A DNA stretch of 8,076 nucleotides from JAYKHL01 sp035284865 (GCA_035284865.1 JAYKHL010000078.1:1-8076); one strand, 5' to 3'; counted from the first letter of the stretch, positions 1 through 6,913 are shown. Notes: generated by a model not told the origin, from the sequence alone. Translations and numbers: made by a program.

Positions 1-1
1 G

Positions 2-1345
2 TGGCGCATCCTCGAGATGAACCTGGGGTTCCTGGGGTTGCAGTTCAGCTTCGGGCTGCAGCAGGGCAACATGGGGCCCATCTACTCCTACCTGGGGGCC
101 GACGAGGCCCAGCTGCCGATGCTGCAACTTGCCGGACCGATCACAGGCCTGATCGTCCAGCCCATCATCGGCGCCCTGAGCGACAAGACCCGCAGCCGGT
201 GGGGGCGGCGCACGCCCTACTTCCTGAGCGGCGCCGTGCTGTGTGCCCTCGGGCTGTTCGGGATGCCGCTGGCGGCCTCGCTGATGATGGCCGTCTCGCT
301 GCTCTGGATCCTCGATGCGGGGAACAACATCACGATGGAGCCCTACAGGGCCTACGTCTCCGATCGACTCAACCCCGATCAGCGGCAGGCCGGGTTCCTG
401 ACGCAGAGTGCCTTCACCGGGTTGGCCCAGTGCCTCGCCTTCCTCACGCCCTCGGTGCTGGTCTGGCTGGGCATGAACCAGGACTGGGTGGATGCCCACA
501 ACATCCCGTACACCACCCGGGCCGTGTTCTGGTGTGGCGCGGTGCTGGCGGCCGTCACCATCGTGTGGTCCGTGCTTCGCGTGCCGGAGCTGCCCCTCAC
601 CCCGGAAGAGGAGCGCCACATCGAGGCGCAGCCGCGGGGGGCGATGGCCACCCTGGCCGAGATCGGCCGCGCGATCGTCGAGATGCCGCTCGCGATGAGG
701 AAGCTGGCCCTGATGAGCCTGTTCCAGTGGTTCGCCATGGCGGGCTACTGGGGCTACGTGATCTACGCGATCGGTCGCAGCGTCTATGGCACCGCGGACG
801 CCCACAGCTCGGCCTTTCACAGCGCCGTGCTGACCAACGGGGAGATGGCCGCGTTTTACAACCTCGTGGCTTGCCTCGGCGCCTTCGGGATGGTGCCGCT
901 GGCGCGGCGCTGGGGCGCGGGCCCCCTCCATGCCGCGTGCCTGGCCGCCGGTGGGGTGGCCTTCCTGGCGCTGCCCCACGTGACGGACAAGGCGCTGCTG
1001 TTCCTGCCGGCCATCGGCACGGGGCTGGCGTGGGGCTCCATCATGGGCAACCCGTACGTGATCCTGGCGAACAGCATCCCGTCCCAGCGCACGGGGGTCT
1101 ACATGGGCATCTTCAACATGATGATCGTGATCCCGATGCTGCTCTTCGCCTTCGTGATGAGTGATCTCAACCTGGGCTTCGTGACGCTCGGGCTGGGGCT
1201 CTATGACCAGGTGCTCGGCCACGACCCGCGCAACGTGCTGACGCTGTCGGGGGTGGGCATGTTCCTGGCGGCGCTCTCGGTGCTGTGGGTGCGGGAGGGG
1301 CGCGCGGGGGCCCAGGCCCCTGCCAGCCTGCCAGAGGTCGCCTGA
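2..1345 (+). CDS. MFS sugar transporter, SLC45/sucrose-H+ symporter type (5' end outside window)
   Basis: Predicted inner-membrane symporter of the major facilitator superfamily, most like the SLC45/GPH sucrose-type carriers. The frame is open from base 2 with no stop before it, so the true start lies left of the window; the Met at 17 sits inside the conserved first helix. Counting from that Met, the loop 2-3 signature lies at residues 52-68 (GALSDKTRSRWGRRTPY), a second conserved stretch at 100-116 (DAGNNITMEPYRAYVSD), and a late helix signature near 351-374 (IPSQRTGVYMGIFN). About 11-12 hydrophobic segments follow one another, with a cytoplasmic central linker near 188-228. The GH68 enzyme follows after 95 bp on the same strand, which points to sucrose or a similar fructoside as substrate. 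That substrate is inferred from context; family membership is read from motifs. Confidence 0.88.
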   Translation, partial: WRILEMNLGFLGLQFSFGLQQGNMGPIYSYLGADEAQLPMLQLAGPITGLIVQPIIGALSDKTRSRWGRRTPYFLSGAVLCALGLFGMPLAASLMMAVSLLWILDAGNNITMEPYRAYVSDRLNPDQRQAGFLTQSAFTGLAQCLAFLTPSVLVWLGMNQDWVDAHNIPYTTRAVFWCGAVLAAVTIVWSVLRVPELPLTPEEERHIEAQPRGAMATLAEIGRAIVEMPLAMRKLALMSLFQWFAMAGYWGYVIYAIGRSVYGTADAHSSAFHSAVLTNGEMAAFYNLVACLGAFGMVPLARRWGAGPLHAACLAAGGVAFLALPHVTDKALLFLPAIGTGLAWGSIMGNPYVILANSIPSQRTGVYMGIFNMMIVIPMLLFAFVMSDLNLGFVTLGLGLYDQVLGHDPRNVLTLSGVGMFLAALSVLWVREGRAGAQAPASLPEVA

Positions 1346-1390
1346 GGAGGCGGGGCGCCGGGGCCCGCGAAGGCCCTGGACCAGACGGGG

Positions 1391-1417
1391 CGCAACGGGA
1401 TCTCCTGGGCCGTTGCG
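1391..1417. repeat. 8-bp perfect inverted repeat between transporter and GH68 genes
   Basis: CGCAACGG at 1391-1398 is the exact reverse complement of CCGTTGCG at 1410-1417, separated by 11 bases. It lies only 7 bases before the ribosome site of the GH68 gene. No T-run follows, so it is not a standard intrinsic terminator. It could be an intercistronic mRNA hairpin that stabilises or tunes the downstream message, or a spaced operator with half-sites about two helical turns apart. Its role is inference. Confidence 0.5.
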
Positions 1418-1424
1418 GGTCTTC

Positions 1425-1431
1425 AAGGAGG
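1425..1431 (+). promoter_or_regulatory. Ribosome binding site of the GH68 gene
   Basis: AAGGAGG lies 9 bases before the ATG at 1441. This strong site fixes the start. The reading frame stays open upstream to at least 1285, so a longer protein could otherwise be proposed, but those extra residues overlap the transporter and look like non-coding translation. Confidence 0.8.
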
Positions 1432-1440
1432 GGTGTGCGG

Positions 1441-2562
1441 ATGTCCCAAGGGTTCGTGTCGGAGAGCCGGGCGATCGCCCGGTGGGCCCCGCAGGGCTTT
1501 GCGGGGGGAGGCTCCCCGGCCCTGATCGGCCCGGCTCACGTGGCGCCGATCATCCCGGGCCTCGACCTCTGGGACTGCTGGCCGCTGGCCCACGAGGACG
1601 GCCGCACGGCCGTGGTGGAGGGCCGCCAGTACTGGTTCTTCCTGAGCGCGCCACGCTTCCCGGACCCCTTCCAGCGCCATGATGCGGCGCGCATCCGCCT
1701 GCTCTCGCGCACCGACGCCGGCTGGCAGGATCACGGCGACGCGATGCCCGACGGCTTCAGCCCCGGCACGCGGGAGTGGGCCGGATGCGCGGTGTTGCAT
1801 GATGAGGTTGGGCGCGTCACGCTGTTCTTCACGGCCGCTGGCCGGCGTGGCGAGGCGCCCTCGCTGGAGCAACGCCTGTTCGAGACCCGTGGCTCGCTCG
1901 GACGCGACGGCCCGGCAGGCTGGGAGGCGCCCCGGGAGGTGCTGGTGGCGGACGGCGGTCGCTACCAACCGGCCCGTGATCGAGCTGCCGCGCCGGGCCT
2001 GCTCAAGGCCTTTCGAGACCCCGCCTGGTTTCGCGATCCGCGCACGGGCCGGTGTCACCTGCTGTTCGCGGGCAGCGCGGCGTGGTCCGACCACCCCTAC
2101 AACGGCGTGATCGGCCTCGCCACGTGGGGGGAGACGGGCTGGGGGCTGGTGGACCCGTTGCTCGAGGCCATCGGCGTGAGCAACGAGCTCGAGCGACCCC
2201 ATGTGGTGATGTGGGACGGCTTGTACTACATGTTCTGGTCGACGCAGCGCCACACGTTTGCGCCGGGGGCTGTCGCGGGCCCCAACGGGCTGTACGGAGC
2301 CGTGGCCGAGGCGCTGACCGGTCCGTGGCGGGCCGTGAACACTGGCGGCCTGGTGGCGGCCAACCCGGAGGCGGAGCCTTTGCAGGCCTACTCGTGGTGG
2401 GTCACGGGCGAGGGTGACGTCTGGAGCTTCATCGACCAGTGGGGCCTGCAAGGCCGCCGGCTGGCGGACCACCCCGGGCTGGCCCGGGCACAGTTCGGGG
2501 GCACGCCGGCCCCCGTGTTCCGGCTGGCCTTCGAGGGGGCGCGTGTGCGGGTGGTCGGCTGA
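1441..2562 (+). CDS. Glycoside hydrolase family 68 (levansucrase/inulosucrase/beta-fructofuranosidase), cytoplasmic
   Basis: A 373-residue GH68 enzyme, which cleaves sucrose and passes the fructosyl group to water or to a growing fructan. The three acids of the five-bladed propeller active site are visible: nucleophile D45 in LWDCWPL, transition-state stabiliser D193 in FRDPAW, and acid/base E251 in NELERPHV. The block at 279-286 (AGPNGLYG) and QAYSWW at 315-320 also match family positions. It is shorter than most members (about 415-470 residues) and has no signal peptide; the N-terminus is polar, so the product is predicted to stay in the cell. The family WSGS motif reads EWAGC (112-116), with Ala where Bacillus SacB has Ser164. 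By eye, Q269-R270 occupy the place of the His pair in Zymomonas levansucrase. The MFS gene just upstream would bring in the substrate. Hydrolysis versus polymer synthesis cannot be decided from sequence. Confidence 0.9.
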   Translation: MSQGFVSESRAIARWAPQGFAGGGSPALIGPAHVAPIIPGLDLWDCWPLAHEDGRTAVVEGRQYWFFLSAPRFPDPFQRHDAARIRLLSRTDAGWQDHGDAMPDGFSPGTREWAGCAVLHDEVGRVTLFFTAAGRRGEAPSLEQRLFETRGSLGRDGPAGWEAPREVLVADGGRYQPARDRAAAPGLLKAFRDPAWFRDPRTGRCHLLFAGSAAWSDHPYNGVIGLATWGETGWGLVDPLLEAIGVSNELERPHVVMWDGLYYMFWSTQRHTFAPGAVAGPNGLYGAVAEALTGPWRAVNTGGLVAANPEAEPLQAYSWWVTGEGDVWSFIDQWGLQGRRLADHPGLARAQFGGTPAPVFRLAFEGARVRVVG

Positions 2563-2578
2563 CGCTGGCCCCCCGGCC

Positions 2579-3376
2579 TCAGGGCCCGACCAGCCCTGCG
2601 GAGCCGTCCAGCTGCCGGAGGGCCTCGAGGTCGTCCTCCTCATACGCCCGCACCAGGCGCCACAGGGCGCGGGCACAGCCGGCCGGGTCGTGGACGACCT
2701 CGTCCTCGTCAAAGCGGATCACGAGCCAGCCCCGCCGCACGAAGCACAGGTTGCGGTTTCGGTCGCGGGCCGGGCTGTGGTGCTCCGGTTCGTCGAGCTC
2801 GATGTCAATGTACACCCCCTGCACGGGATCGAGGTAGGCGAAGTCGGCCACGTAGTTGCGCGCCCCGCGGCCGAGGTCGCACAGCTCGAACTGGGGCACG
2901 ATGGTGGCGCGGTGGGCGGCAGGCGCGCCCGCCAGCACGAAGCCCGCCTCGGCCAGGGCGGCGGCCAGCCGGTGCTCGTAGCGGCCGACGTGGGTGCGGG
3001 TCGTGAGCCTCCCGCCGCCGTCTCGCCACTGCAGGGCCCGCTTGGCGTCGGTCCAGGCGTCCCCCCCCGGGGTGCGGGCTCGATGGCGACGTCGCAGCCC
3101 GTGCACGAGGCGACGCAGGGGCAGGGCCGCCGCGGCGAGGACGAGCCACCCGGCCGCCAGCGCCGTGGCCGCGGCGAGGCCCTCGATGACCCAGCCCGGC
3201 AGCCCGCCGGGGCCTCCCACCGCCACGCCGAGCCGGGGCGCGCCAGCGAGGCCGCCTGCCACGAGCGCGAGCGAGCCCGCCACCACCCCAGGCCCCCGCA
3301 GCAGCCTCCGCAGGGAGGGGGCCGGGGGGCTCGCCGCGAGGGCCTCGTGGAGCGTGGGAGGCAGGAAGACTTGCAT
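2579..3376 (-). CDS. Two-helix membrane protein with DUF559/DUF2726-like PD-(D/E)XK nuclease domain
   Basis: A 265-residue protein in two parts. Residues about 30-48 and 62-86 are Ala/Gly/Leu-rich and look like two transmembrane helices, followed by a basic stretch (88-101) expected to face the cytoplasm. Residues about 130-245 resemble restriction-endonuclease-like domains of the DUF559/Vsr or DUF2726 kind: a conserved Glu in YEHRLAAAL (E134), NYVADFAY with D178, then IELDEPEHH with E193 and D195, RDRNRN (204-209), and GWLVIRFDEDEV (216-227), which matches the family ending. The metal-binding acids appear intact. The start ATG has no clear ribosome site. It lies 42 bp after the ene reductase gene and may be the last gene of that transcript; its stop is 16 bp from the convergent GH68 stop. 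Substrate and role are unknown; family assignment is by motif only. Confidence 0.72.
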   Translation of the reverse strand: MQVFLPPTLHEALAASPPAPSLRRLLRGPGVVAGSLALVAGGLAGAPRLGVAVGGPGGLPGWVIEGLAAATALAAGWLVLAAAALPLRRLVHGLRRRHRARTPGGDAWTDAKRALQWRDGGGRLTTRTHVGRYEHRLAAALAEAGFVLAGAPAAHRATIVPQFELCDLGRGARNYVADFAYLDPVQGVYIDIELDEPEHHSPARDRNRNLCFVRRGWLVIRFDEDEVVHDPAGCARALWRLVRAYEEDDLEALRQLDGSAGLVGP

Positions 3377-3418
3377 GGCGACCGGACGGCGAGGCGGGCC
3401 TGCCCGCTCGCCAGGGGA

Positions 3419-4468
3419 TCAAAGCACCGGGTAGTCCGTGTAGCCCGCTGGCCCCGACGTGTAGAACGTCGCCGGATCAGGGGCGTTGAGCGGGGCTCCC
3501 GACCGCAGCCGTGCGGGCAGGTCCGGGTTGGCGATGAACAGCCTGCCGAAGGCCACGGCGTCGGCCTCGCCCGCCGACAGTGCGGCCTCGGCGCTCGCAC
3601 CCGTGAAGCCCTCGTTGGCGATGAACACGCCGCCGAAGGCCTCCTTCAGGGCGGGGCCCAGGCTGTCCCGGCCCTGGTGCTCACGGGCGCACAGGAACGC
3701 GATGCTGCGCCGGCCCAGCTCGCGCGCCACGTACCCGAAGGTGGCGGCGGGGTCCGAGTCCCCCATCGTGTGCGAGTCGCCGCGGGGCGCCAGGTGCACG
3801 CCCACGCGCCCGGGCCCCCACACGGCGATGGCGGCGTCGGTGGCCTCGAGCAGCAGCCTCGCGCGGTGCTCGACGGGCCCGCCGTAGGCGTCCGTGCGGT
3901 GGTTGCTGCCATCTTGCAGGAACTGGTCGAGCAGGTAGCCGTTGGCGGCGTGCAGCTCCACGCCATCGAAGCCGGCCCGCTGGGCGTTTTGCGCGCCCGT
4001 GCGGTAGGCGGCGATGAGGTCCGGTAGTTCCTCGGAGGCCAGGGCGCGCGGCACGGGGAAGGCCTGCTTGGGGCGCATCAGCTTCACGTGCCCCTCCGCG
4101 GCGATGGCGCTGGGGGCCACGGGCAGGGCGCCCCCGAGGTAGCTCGGGTGGGAGATGCGGCCCACGTGCCACAGCTGAAGCATGATCCGGCCGCCGGCCG
4201 CATGCACGGCGTCCGTGACCGCCCGCCAGCCGGCGATTTGCGCGTCGGACCAGACGCCCGGCGTGTCGGGGTAGCCCACGCCCATCGGGCACACGGCCGT
4301 GGCCTCCGCGAGGATCAGCCCCGCCGAGGCGCGCTGGACGTAGTACTCGCACATCAGGTCGGTGGGCACGCGGCCGGCCCCGGCCCGGCAGCGGGTCAGG
4401 GGGGCCATCACGACGCGGTTGGGGAGCGTGAGCTCGCCGAGGCGCAGGGGGGTGAACAGGTGGGACAC
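3419..4468 (-). CDS. Old Yellow Enzyme family FMN ene reductase, NemA-like
   Basis: A 349-residue TIM-barrel flavoprotein that uses NAD(P)H to reduce activated C=C bonds, and in some relatives nitro groups or nitrate esters. With the GTG at 4468 as residue 1, visible motifs are NRVVMAPLTR (17-26, flavin-contacting Thr25), QLWHVGR (98-104), the active-site HAANGYLLDQFL with H173, N176 and Y178, HRTDAYGG (190-197), AFGRLFIANPDL (306-317, FMN phosphate site) and terminal GYTDYP. Length matches NemA/PETN reductase. An ATG at 4495 would add nine residues, but GAGGAGG sits five bases before the GTG, and MSHLFTPLRLG matches the family's N-terminus, so GTG is preferred. The segment usually reading RxSPxG is HLAPRG here, with His225 in place of the usual FMN-contacting Arg; this may be a subfamily trait. 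It lies 66 bp after the P450 gene. Confidence 0.9.
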   Translation of the reverse strand: MSHLFTPLRLGELTLPNRVVMAPLTRCRAGAGRVPTDLMCEYYVQRASAGLILAEATAVCPMGVGYPDTPGVWSDAQIAGWRAVTDAVHAAGGRIMLQLWHVGRISHPSYLGGALPVAPSAIAAEGHVKLMRPKQAFPVPRALASEELPDLIAAYRTGAQNAQRAGFDGVELHAANGYLLDQFLQDGSNHRTDAYGGPVEHRARLLLEATDAAIAVWGPGRVGVHLAPRGDSHTMGDSDPAATFGYVARELGRRSIAFLCAREHQGRDSLGPALKEAFGGVFIANEGFTGASAEAALSAGEADAVAFGRLFIANPDLPARLRSGAPLNAPDPATFYTSGPAGYTDYPVL

Positions 4469-4473
4469 GACGA

Positions 4474-4480
4474 CCTCCTC
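4474..4480 (-). promoter_or_regulatory. Ribosome binding site deciding a GTG start for the ene reductase
   Basis: On the minus strand GAGGAGG lies five bases before GTG (4468-4466). It falls inside the extra nine codons that an ATG at 4495 would give, so it argues for the GTG as the true start. Confidence 0.75.
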
Positions 4481-4493
4481 AGGGCGATGGCCC

Positions 4494-4499
4494 ATGATA
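4494..4499 (-). promoter_or_regulatory. Candidate -10 box for the ene reductase gene
   Basis: TATCAT on the minus strand (5 of 6 to TATAAT) sits in a GC-rich gap, with the expected transcript start near 4487 and a short leader carrying the ribosome site. No convincing -35 box was found about 17 bp upstream. If active, it would let the ene reductase be made apart from the P450 upstream and would remove the alternative ATG at 4495 from the message. Confidence 0.3.
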
Positions 4500-4534
4500 C
4501 CCCCGGTCGCCGGAGTCGGGGGCCGCCGCCGCGG

Positions 4535-5887
4535 TCAGCCGGGCCCCTGCGCCCGCGGCACGAGCCGCACCTCGACCGGCTCCGGCAGCCGCAGGGCGAT
4601 GCCGCCCCCCAGCCGCAGCTCGGGCGGCGAGGCGGGCTCGATCCGGTACCGGTGCAGGCACATCGCCAGCAAGCCCTGCACCTGCTGCAGGGCTGCGTGG
4701 TTGCCGATGCAGAGGTGCGGCCCACCTCCGAAGGGAAAGTAGGCCAGGCGCGGCAGGCCCCGCTCGAACTCCCGCGTCCAGCGTGAAGGCCGGAAGGCCA
4801 GCGGCTCGGGGAAGTGCCGCGCGTCCCGGTGGATCAGCCACTGGGGCAGCACGACGAGGTGGCCGCGCCGGACGGGCACCTCGCCCAGCACGGTGGGCTC
4901 GCGTGCCTCCCGCAGCATCGCGTAGGTGGGTGGATAGAGCCGCAACACCTCCGTCAGGATGCGGCGGAGGGCCTCGCAGCGCGGCAGGTGCTCGGGCGCG
5001 ATCGGGCCGCCCGCGGTGACGGCTTGGAGCTCCGCAGCGGCCTCTGCTTGCACCTCGGGGTGATGGGCGAGCAGGTGCAGGGCGATCGTGAGGGTGAGCG
5101 CGGTGGGCTCGTGACCGGCGAGGAACAGCGAGAAGACCTCATCCTCGATCGCCAGCTCGGGCATCGCCCGGCCCTCGGGGTCCCGTGCCGCGAGGATGCC
5201 GGCCAGCACCCCGGCGTCGGGCTCCCGGGCCGCGCGTTCCTCCGCCACGAGGGCCCGGATGAAGGCCCGGGCCGAGCGCTGGGCAGCCTCGAAGCGTCGA
5301 CGGCCCGGCAGCAGCACCCAGCCCGTCAGCCGGATGGGGATCTTCACGCGCCACTCGAGCAGCTCGGGCAGCACCTCGAACTCCCGGTCCAGCGCGGCGA
5401 TGTCGAGGGCGGTGTCGGGGCGGGCGAGGGTCGCCAGAAACACCCGTCGCATCAGCCGCTGCGCCTCCGGCCTCAGGTCGAAGGGCTCGCCGACCGGCCA
5501 GGTGGCCATCAGGCCCTCGCCCGCGACCAGGACGCGCGGCAGCAGGGGGGCCTGGGCGCGGGGCAGGAAGCCAGGCTGCATCAGGCGACGCTGCGCCAGC
5601 CAGTGGGGGCCCTCGCTTGTCAGCAGCCCCTGGCCGTAGGGCGACGTGGCCCGGAGCTTCCCGAAGGCCTTGGTGAAGCGCCGGGCCTGCGTGAGCAGCA
5701 CCTCCTCGACGAGCTCCGGCTGCAACACGACGAGGGTGGTGCGGCCCATCAGCCGCCGCCGCACGATGCTCTCCCCTCGCCCTGGCAGGCGCTCCAGGAA
5801 GCGCAGGGGGTTGGCGGCGAAGGCCCAGGCGTCCCGGACTGCGCGGGTGGCGACGTGGGCAAGCGAAGGTGGCTGAAGCGGACGCAT
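4535..5887 (-). CDS. Cytochrome P450 monooxygenase
   Basis: A 450-residue soluble-looking P450: a haem-thiolate enzyme that inserts oxygen from O2 into an organic substrate using electrons from partner proteins. Visible signatures: C-helix WLAQR (W96, R100); I-helix AGHEPT (257-262); K-helix EVLR (E313, R316); FRPSRW (365-370), the PERF-like segment; and the haem loop FGGGPHLCIG with ligand Cys393. No N-terminal membrane anchor is seen and length is normal. The I-helix is odd: the usual AGHETT reads AGHEPT, so Pro261 replaces the conserved oxygen-activating threonine. No ferredoxin or reductase gene is nearby, so electrons must come from elsewhere. The gene lies between a short-chain dehydrogenase (74 bp upstream) and an ene reductase (66 bp downstream) on the same strand. 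The ATG lacks an obvious ribosome site. Substrate unknown; subfamily not assigned. Confidence 0.92.
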   Translation of the reverse strand: MRPLQPPSLAHVATRAVRDAWAFAANPLRFLERLPGRGESIVRRRLMGRTTLVVLQPELVEEVLLTQARRFTKAFGKLRATSPYGQGLLTSEGPHWLAQRRLMQPGFLPRAQAPLLPRVLVAGEGLMATWPVGEPFDLRPEAQRLMRRVFLATLARPDTALDIAALDREFEVLPELLEWRVKIPIRLTGWVLLPGRRRFEAAQRSARAFIRALVAEERAAREPDAGVLAGILAARDPEGRAMPELAIEDEVFSLFLAGHEPTALTLTIALHLLAHHPEVQAEAAAELQAVTAGGPIAPEHLPRCEALRRILTEVLRLYPPTYAMLREAREPTVLGEVPVRRGHLVVLPQWLIHRDARHFPEPLAFRPSRWTREFERGLPRLAYFPFGGGPHLCIGNHAALQQVQGLLAMCLHRYRIEPASPPELRLGGGIALRLPEPVEVRLVPRAQGPG

Positions 5888-5961
5888 GGCACCCAGGATG
5901 GAGCAGTTGGGCCAGCGCGAGGCGCGGTGTCGTCACGGAGCCGGAACACGCGCGATGGCGC

Positions 5962-6906
5962 TCAGGCGAGGCCCCCGCCCACCATACCCTTCCGGGCGCC
6001 GCCCCACCCCTCGAAGGCGGCCATCGCCGCCAGCGTCTCGCGCCCGGGGGCGAGGCCGAGCGCGCGCGGGTTGACGGCCGGCAGCGCGTGGTCCCGGTGG
6101 GTCAGGCAGTGCCGGTCCCAGCTTGTCATCCGCCGGCCCGCCAGGCGCGGCGCCAGGCGGACCAGCGGCTCCGCGTCGAGCCGCCCCGTGTAGCGCAGCC
6201 CGTGCACGGCACAGAGCTCCGCGAGCGCCTCTGCCACCGTGACGGGGGCGTTGCCCACCACCCAGTCCGCGCCAGGGGCGGGGGCCTCCAGCGCCGCGAG
6301 GGCGACGCGGGCCACGTCCTCGGCGTGGATCAGCAGGAACCGCCCCTCGGCCCGCACGTGGCGCAGCCACCGCAGCCAGGGCCCGGCCTGCGCCAGCGCC
6401 CGCCCCACGTGGGAGGGCGGCCCGCCGCGCGTGCCCGCCACCACGAGCGTCGGGTACAGCACCGTCACGTGACGCCGCAGCCCCTGCTCGGCGAGGCGCT
6501 GCACGGCCAGCGCCTTGCTGACGATGTAGTCCGTGCCGTGCGTGAAGGCCGCCGGCGCGAGGCCGCCCCGCCCGTCCGCGACGCTGGCGGTGGCGACATG
6601 CACCATCGGCACGCCGAGGCGCGCGAGGGCCACGGTGGCGTCCACGTTGACGGGGTAGGCGATCGGGTCGCCCCAGGCCGTGGCGAGGTGGATGATGGCG
6701 TCGACGTCGGCGTGGACGGCCGCGCCCTCCGCCAGCGCGGCGACGTCCCCCGCCACGGCGTGCAGCCGCTCGGGCGGCCCCGCCACGCTGAGCCTGCGGG
6801 GCTCGCGCACCAGGGCCCGCACGCGCCACCCGGAGGAATCGAGCAGGGCCTTCACCACCCGGTGCCCGACGCAACCGCTGGCGCCCGTGACGAGGACGGT
6901 CTTCAT
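5962..6906 (-). CDS. Extended short-chain dehydrogenase (NAD-dependent epimerase/dehydratase family)
   Basis: A 314-residue Rossmann-fold oxidoreductase. Starting at the ATG at 6906, the nucleotide site TGASGCVG is at residues 7-14, the conserved NVD segment at 87-89, and the catalytic YIVSK with Y127 and K131; FLLIHAEDVARVAL (190-203) is typical of extended SDRs. Relatives include sugar epimerases, 3-beta-hydroxysteroid dehydrogenases and dihydroflavonol reductases; the substrate cannot be told. Alternative starts are ATG 6915 (three residues longer) and an ATG at 7014 whose extra residues look non-native. None has a clear ribosome site; the 6906 start begins directly with the beta strand of the Rossmann fold and fits a leaderless message. 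It is the first gene of the minus-strand run with P450, ene reductase and nuclease, and is divergent from the broken PQQ dehydrogenase. Confidence 0.85.
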   Translation of the reverse strand: MKTVLVTGASGCVGHRVVKALLDSSGWRVRALVREPRRLSVAGPPERLHAVAGDVAALAEGAAVHADVDAIIHLATAWGDPIAYPVNVDATVALARLGVPMVHVATASVADGRGGLAPAAFTHGTDYIVSKALAVQRLAEQGLRRHVTVLYPTLVVAGTRGGPPSHVGRALAQAGPWLRWLRHVRAEGRFLLIHAEDVARVALAALEAPAPGADWVVGNAPVTVAEALAELCAVHGLRYTGRLDAEPLVRLAPRLAGRRMTSWDRHCLTHRDHALPAVNPRALGLAPGRETLAAMAAFEGWGGARKGMVGGGLA

Positions 6907-6913
6907 CGCGGAC

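Noticed and set aside
1..1164. Plus-strand frame starting with GTG at base 1, overlapping the transporter.
   Set aside because: It translates to a Gly/Arg/His/Pro-rich product without hydrophobic helices. The frame starting at base 2 gives the conserved transporter.
2563..2590. GGCC-CCCC-GGCC palindrome between the convergent genes as a terminator.
   Set aside because: The stem has only four pairs and there is no T-run; such stems are expected by chance at this GC content.
1423..2712. Minus-strand open frame (429 codons) opposite the GH68 gene.
   Set aside because: It is the antisense shadow of GH68; the sense strand carries all three catalytic motifs and a good ribosome site.
2414..4027. 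Long plus-strand open frame (537 codons) over the end of GH68, the nuclease gene and part of the ene reductase gene.
   Set aside because: It crosses three well-supported genes, has low-complexity Arg/Gly/Ala composition and no family signature.
4814..6193. Long plus-strand open frame opposite the P450 and dehydrogenase genes (459 codons).
   Set aside because: Its translation is rich in Arg, Gln, Gly and Pro with no recognisable domain, and it lies antisense to clear P450 motifs. It is an artefact of high GC content.
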